64,000 nucleotides of DNA from Tetranychus cinnabarinus (taxonomy: Eukaryota > Arthropoda > Arachnida > Trombidiformes > Tetranychidae). The stretch covers positions 22,568,001 to 22,632,000 of the forward strand of contig WHVY01000001.1 in assembly GCA_022266195.1 (NCBI GenBank), read 5' to 3'. Positions within the stretch are counted from its first letter, which is position 1; the number at the start of each line of letters is the position of its first letter. The notes beneath the pieces are model-generated. The model saw only the letters and a list, made by a program, of their open reading frames with translations, was not told the DNA's origin and did no database searches. A program made the position numbers and the translations under genes. Shown here in pieces: positions 37,701 through 51,300 of the stretch.

Positions 37701-39900
37701 GAAATAACATTGACGATCCCATTGCGGTTATTAAATTAAAAGCTCTAATTGAAATAACATTGCGATCCCAATGTATTCAATATGAATGCAAAGCTCTAAT
37801 TGAAATAACATTGACGATCCATATGCATTTAATATGAATTCAAAGCTCCAATTGAAATAACATTGACGATCCCAATGCGGTTATTAAATTCAAAGCTCTA
37901 ATTGAAATAACATTGCGATCCCAATGTATTCAATATGAATGCAAAGCTCTAATTGAAATAACATTGACGATCCATATGCATTTAATATGAATTCAAAGCT
38001 CCAATTGAAATAACATTGACGATCCCAATGCGGTTATTAAATTCAAAGCTCCAATTGAAATAACATTGACGATCCCAATGCATTCAATATGAATTCAAAG
38101 CTTCAATTGAAATTGCATTGACGATCCCAATGCATTCAATATGCATTCAAAGCTCCAATTGAAATAACATTGACGATCCATATGCATTTAATATGCATTC
38201 AAAGCTCCAATTGAAATAACATTGACGATCCCAATGCGGTTATTAAATTCAAAGCTCCAATTGAAATAACATTGACGATCCCAATGCATTCAATATGAAT
38301 TCAAAGCTTCAATTGAAATACCATTAAACTTCCCAATGCATTCAATATGAATTCAAAGTACCAATTGAAATAACATTGACGATCCCAATGCATTCAATAT
38401 GAATTCAAAGCTTCAATTGAAATAACATTGACGATCCCATTGCGGTTATTAAATTAAAAGCTCTAATTGAAATAACATTGCGATCCCAATGTATTCAATA
38501 TGAATGCAAAGCTCTAATTGAAATAACATTGACGATCCATATGCATTTAATATGAATTCAAAGCTCCAATTGAAATAACATTGACGATCCCAATGCGGTT
38601 ATTAAATTCAAAGCTCTAATTGAAATAACATTGCGATCCCAATGTATTCAATATGAATGCAAAGCTCTAATTGAAATAACATTGACGATCCATATGCATT
38701 TAATATGAATTCAAAGCTCCAATTGAAATAACATTGACGATCCCAATGCGGTTATTAAATTCAAAGCTCCAATTGAAATAACATTGACGATCCCAATGCA
38801 TTCAATATGAATTCAAAGCTTCAATTGAAATTGCATTGACGATCCCAATGCATTCAATATGAATTCAAAGTACCAATTGAAATAACATTGACGATCCCAA
38901 TGCATTCAATATGAATTCAAAGCTCAAATTGAAATTGCATTGACGATCCAAATGCGGTTATTAAATTCAAAGCTTCAATTGAAATAACATTGACGATCCC
39001 AATGCGGTTATTATATTAAAAGCTCTAATTGAAATAACATTGCGATCCCAATGCATTCAATATGAATTCAAAGCTCTAATTGAAATAACATTGACGATCC
39101 CAATGCGGTTATTAAATTCAAAGCTCTAATTGAAATAACATTGCGATCCCAATGTATTCAATATGAATGCAAAGCTCTAATTGAAATAACATTGACGATC
39201 CATATGCATTTAATATGAATTCAAAGCTCCAATTGAAATGCCACTGACGATCCCAATGCGGTTATTAAATTCAAAGCTCTAATTGAAATAACATTGCGAT
39301 CCCAATGTATTCAATATGAATGCAAAGCTCTAATTGAAATAACATTGACGATCCATATGCATTTAATATGCATTCAAAGCTCCAATTGAAATAACATTGA
39401 CGATCCATATGCATTTAATATGCATTCAAAGCTCCAATTGAAATAACATTGACGATCCCAATGCGGTTATTAAATTCAAAGCTCCAATTGAAATAACATT
39501 GACGATCCCAATGCATTCAATATGAATTCAAAGCTTCAATTGAAATACCATTAAACTTCCCAATGCATTCAATATGAATTCAAAGTACCAATTGAAATAA
39601 CATTGACGATCCCAATGCATTCAATATGAATTCAAAGCTTCAATTGAAATAACATTGACGATCCCATTGCGGTTATTAAATTAAAAGCTCTAATTGAAAT
39701 AACATTGCGATCCCAATGTATTCAATATGAATGCAAAGCTCTAATTGAAATAACATTGACGATCCATATGCATTTAATATGAATTCAAAGCTCCAATTGA
39801 AATAACATTGACGATCCCAATGCGGTTATTAAATTCAAAGCTCTAATTGAAATAACATTGCGATCCCAATGTATTCAATATGAATGCAAAGCTCTAATTG
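28741..39900. repeat. Satellite domain II
   Basis: The domain opens with the first TTGCGATCCC monomer at 28,741. It is rich in the 51-bp monomer, the CCATATGCATTTAATATG monomer, the ATTGCATTGACGATCCAAATGC monomer and the 50-bp AATGCGGTTATT type. Private markers are CATTTCTGATCCC (29,623; 31,773; 34,793), GAAGCCAATGC and ATTGGCGATC. The CGTTGACGATTT and CACCGACG markers of domain I are absent. Confidence 0.8.
29170..36500. repeat. Higher-order repeat of 2150 bp, three copies, the second enlarged to 3020 bp
   Basis: ACATTTCTGATCCC lies at 29,621, 31,771 and 34,791. CAATATTAATTC and ATTGGCGATC repeat with the same offsets (2150, then 3020). The second copy contains an extra block of about 870 bp made of repeated ATTGCATTGACG/GCGGTTATTATA modules near 33.2-34.1 kb. 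Confidence 0.8.
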
Positions 39901-42900
39901 AAATAACATTGACGATCCATATGCATTTAATATGAATTCAAAGCTCCAATTGAAATAACATTGACGATCCCAATGCGGTTATTAAATTCAAAGCTCCAAT
40001 TGAAATAACATTGACGATCCCAATGCATTCAATATGAATTCAAAGCTTCAATTGAAATACCACTAAACTTCCCAATGCATTCAATATGAATTCAAAGTAC
40101 CAATTAAAATAACATTGACGATCCCAATGCATTCAATATGAATTCAAAGTACCAATTGAAATAACATTGACGATCCCAATGCATTCAATATGAATTCAAA
40201 GCTCAAATTGAAATTGCATTGACGATCCAAATGCGGTTATTAAATTCAAAGCTGTAATTGAAATAACACTGACGATCCCAATGCATTCAATATGAATTCA
40301 AAGCTTCAATTGAAATAACATTGACGATCCCAATGCGGTTATTAAATTAAAAGCTCTAATATAAATAACATTGCGATCCCAATGCATTCAATATGAATTC
40401 AAAGCTCTAATTGAAATAACATTTACGATCCATATGCATTTAATATGAATTCAAAGCTCCAATTGAAATAACATTGACGATCCCAATGCGGTTATTAAAT
40501 TCAAAGCTCCAATTGAAATAACATTGACGATCCCAATGCATTCAATATGAATTCAAAGTACCAATTGCAATAACATTGACGATCCCAATGCATTCAATAT
40601 GAATTCAAAGCTCCAATTGAAATAACATTGACGATCCCAATGCGGTTATTGAATTCAAAGCTCCAATTGAAATAACATTGACGATCCCAATGCATTCAAT
40701 ATGAATTCAAAGTACCAATTGAAATAACATTGACGATCCCAATGCATTCAATATGAATTCAAAGCTCCAATTGAAATAACATTGACGATCCCAATGCGGT
40801 TATTAAATTCAAAGCTCTAATTGAAATAACATTGCGATCCCAATGTATTCAATATGAATGCAAAGCTCTAATTGAAATAACATTGACGATCCATATGCAT
40901 TTAATATGAATTCAAAGCTCCAATTGAAATAACATTGACGATCCCAATGCGGTTATTAAATTCAAAGCTCCAATTGAAATAACATTGACGATCCCAATGC
41001 ATTCAATATGAATTCAAAGTACCAATTGCAATAACATTGACGATCCCAATGCATTCAATATGAATTCAAAGCTCCAATTGAAATAACATTGACGATCCCA
41101 ATGCGGTTATTAAATTCAAAGCTCCAATTGAAATAACATTGACGATCCCAATGCATTCAATATGAATTCAAAGTACCAATTGAAATAACATTGACGATCC
41201 CAATGCATTCAATATGAATTCAAAGCTCCAATTGAAATAACATTGACGATCCCAATGCGGTTATTGCATTCAAAGCTCTAATTGAAATAACATTGCGATC
41301 CCAATGTATTCAATATGAATGCAAAGCTCTAATTGAAATAACATTGACGATCCATATGCATTTAATATGAATTCAAAGCTCCAATTGAAATACCACTAAA
41401 CTTCCCAATGCATTCAATATGAATTCAAAGTACCAATTAAAATAACATTGACGATCCCAATGCATTCAATATGAATTCAAAGTACCAATTGAAATACCAC
41501 TAAACTTCCCAATGCATTCAATATGAATTCAAAGCTCAAATTGAAATTGCATTGACGATCTAAATGCGGTTATTAAATTCAAAGCTCCAATTGAAATAAC
41601 ATTGACGATCCCAATGCATTCAATATGAATTCAAAGCTTCAATTGAAATACCACTAAACTTCCCAATGCATTCAATATGAATTCAAAGTACCAATTAAAA
41701 TAACATTGACGATCCCAATGCATTCAATATGAATTCAAAGTACCAATTGAAATAACATTGACGATCCCAATGCATTCAATATGAATTCAAAGCTCAAATT
41801 GAAATTGCATTGACGATCCAAATGCGGTTATTAAATTCAAAGCTGTAATTGAAATAACATTGACGATCCATATGCATTTAATATGAATTCAAAGCTCCAA
41901 TTGAAATAACATTGACGATCCCAATGCGGTTATTAAATTCAAAGCTCTAATTGAAATAACATTGCGATCCCAATGTATTCAATATGAATGCAAAGCTCTA
42001 ATTGAAATAACATTGACGATCCATATGCATTTAATATGAATTCAAAGCTCCCATTGAAATAACATTGACGATCCCAATGCGGTTATTAAATTCGAAGCTC
42101 TAATTGAAATAACATTGCGATCCCAATGTATTCAATATGAATGCAAAGCTCTAATTGAAATAACATTGACGATCCATATGCATTTAATATGAATTCAAAG
42201 CTCCAATTGAAATAACATTGACGATCCCAATGCGGTTATTAAATTCAAAGCTCCAATTGAAATAACATTGACGATCCCAATGCATTCACTATGAATTCAA
42301 AGCTTCAATTGAAATACCACTAAACTTCCCAATGCATTCAATATGAATTCAAAGTACCAATTAAAATAACATTGACGATCCCAATGCATTCAATATGAAT
42401 TCAAAGTACCAATTGAAATAACATTGACGATCCCAATGCATTCAATATGAATTCAAAGCTCAAATTGAAATTGCATTGACGATCCAAATGCGGTTATTAA
42501 ATTCAAAGCTGTAATTGAAATAACACTGACGATCCCAATGCATTCAATATGAATTCAAAGCTTCAATTGAAATAACATTGACGATCCCAATGCGGTTATT
42601 AAATTGAAAGCTCTAATTGAAATAACATTGCGATCCCAATGCATTCAATATGAATTCAAAGCTCTAATTGAAATAACATTTACGATCCATATGCATTTAA
42701 TATGAATTCAAAGCTCCAATTGAAATAACATTGACGATCCCAATGCGGTTATTAAATTCAAAGCTCCAATTGAAATAACATTGACGATCCCAATGCATTC
42801 AATATGAATGCAAAGCTCTAATTGAAATAACATTGACGATCCATATGCATTTAATATGAATTCAAAGCTCCAATTGAAATAACATTGACGATCCCAATGC

Positions 42901-45900
42901 GGTTATTAAATTCAAAGCTCCAATTGAAATAACATTACAGATCCCAATGCATTCAATATGAATTCAAAGCTTCAATTGAAATACCACTAAACTTCCCAAT
43001 GCATTCAATATGAATTCAAAGTACCAATTAAAATAACATTGACGATCCCAATGCATTCAATATGAATTCAAAGTACCAATTGAAATAACATTGACGATCC
43101 CAATGCAATCAATATGAATTCAAAGCTCCAATTGAAATACCATTAAACTTCCCAATGCATTCAATATGAATTCAAAGTACCAATTGAAATAACACTGACG
43201 ATCCCAATGCATTCAATATGAATTCAAAGCTTCAATTGAAATAACATTGACGATCCCAATGCGGTTATTAAATTAAAAGCTCTAATTGAAATAACATTGC
43301 GATCCCAATGCATTCAATATGAATTCAAAGCTCTAATTGAAATAACATTTACGATCCATATGCATTTAATATGAATTCAAAGCTCCAATTGAAATAACAT
43401 TGACGATCCCAATGCGGTTATTAAATTCAAAGCTCCAATTGAAATAACATTGACGATCCCAATGCATTCAATATGAATTCAAAGTACCAATTGAAATAAC
43501 ATTGACGATCCCAATGCATTCAATATGAATTCAAAGCTCCAATTGAAATAACATTGACGATCCCAATGCGGTTATTAAATTCAAAGCTCCAATTGAAATA
43601 ACATTGACGATCCCAATGCATTCAATATGAATTCAAAGTACCAATTGAAATAACATTGACGATCCCAATGCATTCAATATGAATTCAAAGCTCCAATTGA
43701 AATAACATTGACGATCCCAATGCGGTTATTAAATTCAAAGCTCTAATTGAAATAACATTGCGATCCCAATGTATTCAATATGAATGCAAAGCTCTAATTG
43801 AAATAACATTGACGTCCATATGCATTTAATATGAATTCAAAGCTCCAATTGAAATAACATTGACGATCCCAATGCGGTTATTAAATTCAAAGCTCCAATT
43901 GAAATAACATTGACGATCCCAATGCGGTTATTAAATTCAAAGCTCTAATTGAAATAACATTGCGATCCCAATGTATTCAATATGAATGCAAAGCTCTAAT
44001 TGAAATAACATTGACGATCCATATGCATTTAATATGAATTCAAAGCTCCAATTGAAATAACATTGACGATCCCAATGCGGTTATTAAATTCGAAGCTCTA
44101 ATTGAAATAACATTGCGATCCCAATGTATTCAATATGAATGCAAAGCTCTAATTGAAATAACATTGACGATCCATATGCATTTAATATGAATTCAAAGCT
44201 CCAATTGAAATAACATTGACGATCCCAATGCGGTTATTAAATTCAAAGCTCCAATTGAAATAACATTGACGATCCCAATGCATTCAATATGAATTCAAAG
44301 CTTCAATTGAAATACCACTAAACTTCCCAATGCATTCAATATGAATTCAAAGTACCAATTAAAATAACATTGACGATCCCAATGCATTCAATATGAATTC
44401 AAAGCTTCAATTGAAATAACATTGACGATCCCAATGCATTCAATATGAATTCAAAGCTCAAATTGAAATTGCATTGACGATCCAAATGCGGTTATTAAAT
44501 TCAAAGCTGTAATTGAAATAACACTGACGATCCCAATGCATTCAATATGAATTCAAAGCTTCAATTGAAATAACATTGACGATCCCAATGCGGTTATTAA
44601 ATTAAAAGCTCTAATTGAAATAACATTGCGATCCCAATGCATTCAATATGAATTCAAAGCTCTAATTGAAATAACATTTACGATCCATATGCATTTAATA
44701 TGAATTCAAAGCTCCAATTGAAATAACATTGACGATCCCAATGCGGTTATTAAATTCAAAGCTCCAATTGAAATAACATTGACGATCCCAATGCATTCAA
44801 TATGAATTCAAAGTACCAATTGAAATAACATTGACGATCCCAATGCATTCAATATGAATTCAAAGCTCCAATTGAAATAACATTGACGATCCCAATGCGG
44901 TTATTAAATTCAAAGCTCCAATTGAAATAACATTGACGATCCCAATGCATTCAATATGAATTCAAAGTACCAATTGAAATAACATTGACGATCCCAATGC
45001 ATTCAATATGAATTCAAAGCTCCAATTGAAATAACATTGACGATCCCAATGCGGTTATTAAATTCAAAGCTCTAATTGAAATAACATTGCGATCCCAATG
45101 TATTCAATATGAATGCAAAGCTCTAATTGAAATAACATTGACGATCCATATGCATTTAATATGAATTCAAAGCTCCAATTGAAATAACATTGACGATCCC
45201 AATGCGGTTATTAAATTCAAAGCTCCAATTGAAATAACATTGACGATCCCAATGCGGTTATTAAATTCAAAGCTCTAATTGAAATAACATTGCGATCCCA
45301 ATGTATTCAATATGAATGCAAAGCTCTAATTGAAATAACATTGACGATCCATATGCATTTAATATGAATTCAAAGCTCCAATTGAAATAACATTGACGAT
45401 CCCAATGCGGTTATTAAATTCGAAGCTCTAATTGAAATAACATTGCGATCCCAATGTATTCAATATGAATGCAAAGCTCTAATTGAAATAACATTGACGA
45501 TCCATATGCATTTAATATGAATTCAAAGCTCCAATTGAAATAACATTGACGATCCCAATGCGGTTATTAAATTCAAAGCTCCAATTGAAATAACATTGAC
45601 GATCCCAATGCATTCAATATGAATTCAAAGCTTCAATTGAAATACCACTAAACTTCCCAATGCATTCAATATGAATTCAAAGTACCAATTAAAATAACAT
45701 TGACGATCCCAATGCATTCAATATGAATTCAAAGTACCAATTGAAATAACATTGACGATCCCAATGCATTCAATATGAATTCAAAGCTCAAATTGAAATT
45801 GCATTGACGATCCAAATGCGGTTATTAAATTCAAAGCTGTAATTGAAATAACACTGACGATCCCAATGCATTCAATATGAATTCAAAGCTTCAATTGAAA

Positions 45901-47899
45901 TAACATTGACGATCCCAATGCGGTTATTAAATTAAAAGCTCTAATTGAAATAACATTGCGATCCCAATGCATTCAATATGAATTCAAAGCTCTAATTGAA
46001 ATAACATTTACGATCCATATGCATTTAATATGAATTCAAAGCTCCAATTGAAATAACATTGACGATCCCAATGCGGTTATTAAATTCAAAGCTCCAATTG
46101 AAATAACATTGACGATCCCAATGCATTCAATATGAATGCAAAGCTCTAATTGAAATAACATTGACGATCCATATGCATTTAATATGAATTCAAAGCTCCA
46201 ATTGAAATAACATTGACGATCCCAATGCGGTTATTAAATTCAAAGCTCCAATTGAAATAACATTGACGATCCCAATGCATTCAATATGAATGCAAAGCTC
46301 TAATTGAAATAACATTGACGATCCATATGCATTTAATATGAATTCAAAGCTCCAATTGAAATAACATTGACGATCCCAATGCGGTTATTAAATTAAAAGC
46401 TCTAATTGAAATAACATTGCGATCCCAATGCATTCAATATGAATTCAAAGCTTCAATTGAAATACCACTAAACTTCCCAATGCATTCAATATGAATTCAA
46501 AGTACCAATTAAAATAACATTGACGATCCCAATGCATTCAATATGAATTCAAAGTACCAATTGAAATAACATTGACGATCCCAATGCATTCAATATGAAT
46601 TCAAAGCTCAAATTGAAATTGCATTGACGATCCAAATGCGGTTATTAAATTCAAAGCTGTAATTGAAATAACACTGACGATCCCAATGCATTCAATATGA
46701 ATTCAAAGCTTCAATTGAAATAACATTGACGATCCCAATGCGGTTATTAAATTAAAAGCTCTAATTGAAATAACATTGCGATCCCAATGCATTCAATATG
46801 AATTCAAAGCTCTAATTGAAATAACATTTACGATCCATATGCATTTAATATGAATTCAAAGCTCCAATTGAAATAACATTGACGATCCCAATGCGGTTAT
46901 TAAATTCAAAGCTCCAATTGAAATAACATTGACGATCCCAATGCATTCAATATGAATTCAAAGTACCAATTGAAATAACATTGACGATCCCAATGCATTC
47001 AATATGAATTCAAAGCTCCAATTGAAATAACATTGACGATCCCAATGCGGTTATTAAATTCAAAGCTCCAATTGAAATAACATTGACGATCCCAATGCAT
47101 TCAATATGAATTCAAAGTACCAATTGAAATAACATTGACGATCCCAATGCATTCAATATGAATTCAAAGCTCCAATTGAAATAACATTGACGATCCCAAT
47201 GCGGTTATTAAATTCAAAGCTCTAATTGAAATAACATTGCGATCCCAATGTATTCAATATGAATGCAAAGCTCTAATTGAAATAACATTGACGATCCATA
47301 TGCATTTAATATGAATTCAAAGCTCCAATTGAAATAACATTGACGATCCCAATGCGGTTATTAAATTCAAAGCTCCAATTGAAATAACATTGACGATCCC
47401 AATGCGGTTATTAAATTCAAAGCTCCAATTGAAATAACATTGACGATCCCAATGCATTCAATATGAATGCAAAGCTCTAATTGAAATAACATTGACGATC
47501 CATATGCATTTAATATGAATTCAAAGCTCCAATTGAAATAACATTGACGATCCCAATGCGGTTATTAAATTAAAAGCTCTAATTGAAATAACATTGCGAT
47601 CCCAATGCATTCAATATGAATTCAAAGCTTCAATTGAAATACCACTAAACTTCCCAATGCATTCAATATGAATTCAAAGTACCAATTAAAATAACATTGA
47701 CGATCCCAATGCATTCAATATGAATTCAAAGTACCAATTGAAATAACATTGACGATCCCAATGCATTCAATATGAATTCAAAGCTCAAATTGAAATTGCA
47801 TTGACGATCCAAATGCGGTTATTAAATTCAAAGCTGTAATTGAAATAACACTGACGATCCCAATGCATTCAATATGAATTCAAAGCTTCAATTGAAATA

Positions 47900-50800
47900 A
47901 CATTGACGATCCCAATGCGGTTATTAAATTAAAAGCTCTAATTGAAATAACATTGCGATCCCAATGCATTCAATATGAATTCAAAGCTCTAATTGAAATA
48001 ACATTTACGATCCATATGCATTTAATATGAATTCAAAGCTCCAATTGAAATAACATTGACGATCCCAATGCGGTTATTAAATTCAAAGCTCCAATTGAAA
48101 TAACATTGACGATCCCAATGCATTCAATATGAATTCAAAGTACCAATTGAAATAACATTGACGATCCCAATGCATTCAATATGAATTCAAAGCTCCAATT
48201 GAAATAACATTGACGATCCCAATGCGGTTATTAAATTCAAAGCTCCAATTGAAATAACATTGACGATCCCAATGCATTCAATATGAATTCAAAGTACCAA
48301 TTGAAATAACATTGACGATCCCAATGCATTCAATATGAATTCAAAGCTCCAATTGAAATAACATTGACGATCCCAATGCGGTTATTAAATTCAAAGCTCT
48401 AATTGAAATAACATTGCGATCCCAATGTATTCAATATGAATGCAAAGCTCTAATTGAAATAACATTGACGATCCATAGGCATTTAATATGAATTCAAAGC
48501 TCCAATTGAAATAACATTGACGATCCCAATGCGGTTATTAAATTCAAAGCTCCAATTGAAATAACATTGACGATCCCAATGCGGTTATTAAATTCAAAGC
48601 TCTAATTGAAATAACATTGCGATCCCAATGTATTCAATATGAATGCAAAGCTCTAATTGAAATAACATTGACGATCCATATGCATTTAATATGAATTCAA
48701 AGCTCCAATTGAAATAACATTGACGATCCCAATGCGGTTATTAAATTCGAAGCTCTAATTGAAATAACATTGCGATCCCAATGTATTCAATATGAATGCA
48801 AAGCTCTAATTGAAATAACATTGACGATCCATATGCATTTAATATGAATTCAAAGCTCCAATTGAAATAACATTGACGATCCCAATGCGGTTATTAAATT
48901 CAAAGCTTCAATTGAAATACCACTAAACTTCCCAATGCATTCAATATGAATTCAAAGTACCAATTAAAATAACATTGACGATCCCAATGCATTCAATATG
49001 AATTCAAAGTACCAATTGAAATAACATTGACGATCCCAATGCATTCAATATGAATTCAAAGCTCAAATTGAAATTGCATTGACGATCCCAATGCATTCAA
49101 TATGAATTCAAAGTACCAATTGAAATAACATTGACGATCCCAATGCATTCAATTTGAATTCAAAGCTTCAATTGAAATAACATTGACGATCCCAATGCGG
49201 TTATTAAATTAAAAGCTCTAATTGAAATAACATTGCGATCCCAATGCATTCAATATGAATTCAAAGCTCTAATTGAAATAACATTTACGATCCATATGCA
49301 TTTAATATGAATTCAAAGCTCCAATTGAAATAACATTGACGATCCCAATGCGGTTATTAAATTCAAAGCTCCAATTGAAATAACATTGACGATCCCAATG
49401 CATTCAATATGAATTCAAAGTACCAATTGAAATAACATTGACGATCCCAATGCATTCAATATGAATTCAAAGCTCCAATTGAAATAACATTGACGATCCC
49501 AATGCGGTTATTAAATTCAAAGCTCCAATTGAAATAACATTGACGATCCCAATGCATTCAATATGAATTCAAAGTACCAATTGAAATAACATTGACGATC
49601 CCAATGCATTCAATATGAATTCAAAGCTCCAATTGAAATAACATTGACGATCCCAATGCGGTTATTAAATTCAAAGCTCTAATTGAAATAACATTGCGAT
49701 CCCAATGTATTCAATATGAATGCAAAGCTCTAATTGAAATAACATTGACGATCCATATGCATTTAATATGAATTCAAAGCTCCAATTGAAATAACATTGA
49801 CGATCCCAATGCATTCAATATGAATTCAAAGTACCAATTGAAATAACATTGACGATCCCAATGCATTCAATATGAATTCAAAGCTCCAATTGAAATAACA
49901 TTGACGATCCCAATGCGGTTATTAAATTCAAAGCTCCAATTGAAATAACATTGACGATCCCAATGCATTCAATATGAATTCAAAGTACCAATTGAAATAA
50001 CATTGACGATCCCAATGCATTCAATATGAATTCAAAGCTCCAATTGAAATAACATTGACGATCCCAATGCGGTTATTAAATTCAAAGCTCTAATTGAAAT
50101 AACATTGCGATCCCAATGTATTCAATATGAATGCAAAGCTCTAATTGAAATAACATTGACGATCCATAGGCATTTAATATGAATTCAAAGCTCCAATTGA
50201 AATAACATTGACGATCCCAATGCGGTTATTAAATTCAAAGCTCCAATTGAAATAACATTGACGATCCCAATGCGGTTATTAAATTCAAAGCTCTAATTGA
50301 AATAACATTGCGATCCCAATGTATTCAATATGAATGCAAAGCTCTAATTGAAATAACATTGACGATCCATATGCATTTAATATGAATTCAAAGCTCCAAT
50401 TGAAATAACATTGACGATCCCAATGCGGTTATTAAATTCGAAGCTCTAATTGAAATAACATTGCGATCCCAATGTATTCAATATGAATGCAAAGCTCTAA
50501 TTGAAATAACATTGACGATCCATATGCATTTAATATGAATTCAAAGCTCCAATTGAAATAACATTGACGATCCCAATGCGGTTATTAAATTCAAAGCTTC
50601 AATTGAAATACCACTAAACTTCCCAATGCATTCAATATGAATTCAAAGTACCAATTAAAATAACATTGACGATCCCAATGCATTCAATATGAATTCAAAG
50701 TACCAATTGAAATAACATTGACGATCCCAATGCATTCAATATGAATTCAAAGCTCAAATTGAAATTGCATTGACGATCCCAATGCATTCAATATGAATTC

Positions 50801-51300
50801 AAAGTACCAATTGAAATAACATTGACGATCCCAATGCATTCAATATGAATTCAAAGCTTCAATTGAAATAACATTGACGATCCCAATGCGGTTATTAAAT
50901 TAAAAGCTCTAATTGAAATAACATTGCGATCCCAATGCATTCAATATGAATTCAAAGCTCTAATTGAAATAACATTTACGATCCATATGAATTTAATATG
51001 AATTCAAAGCTCCAATTGAAATAACATTGACGATCCCAATGCGGTTATTAAATTCAAAGCTCCAATTGAAATAACATTGACGATCCCAATGCATTCAATA
51101 TGAATTCAAAGTACCAATTGAAATAACATTGACGATCCCAATGCATTCAATATGAATTCAAAGCTCCAATTGAAATAACATTGACGATCCCAATGCGGTT
51201 ATTAAATTCAAAGCTCCAATTGAAATAACATTGACGATCCCAATGCATTCAATATGAATTCAAAGTACCAATTGAAATAACATTGACGATCCCAATGCAT
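47900..51300. repeat. 1691-bp tandem block duplication in the satellite
   Basis: The private variant GATCCATAGGCATTT occurs at 48,471 and again at 50,162, 1691 bp apart, and the surrounding monomer order agrees. The limits given are approximate. Confidence 0.65.
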
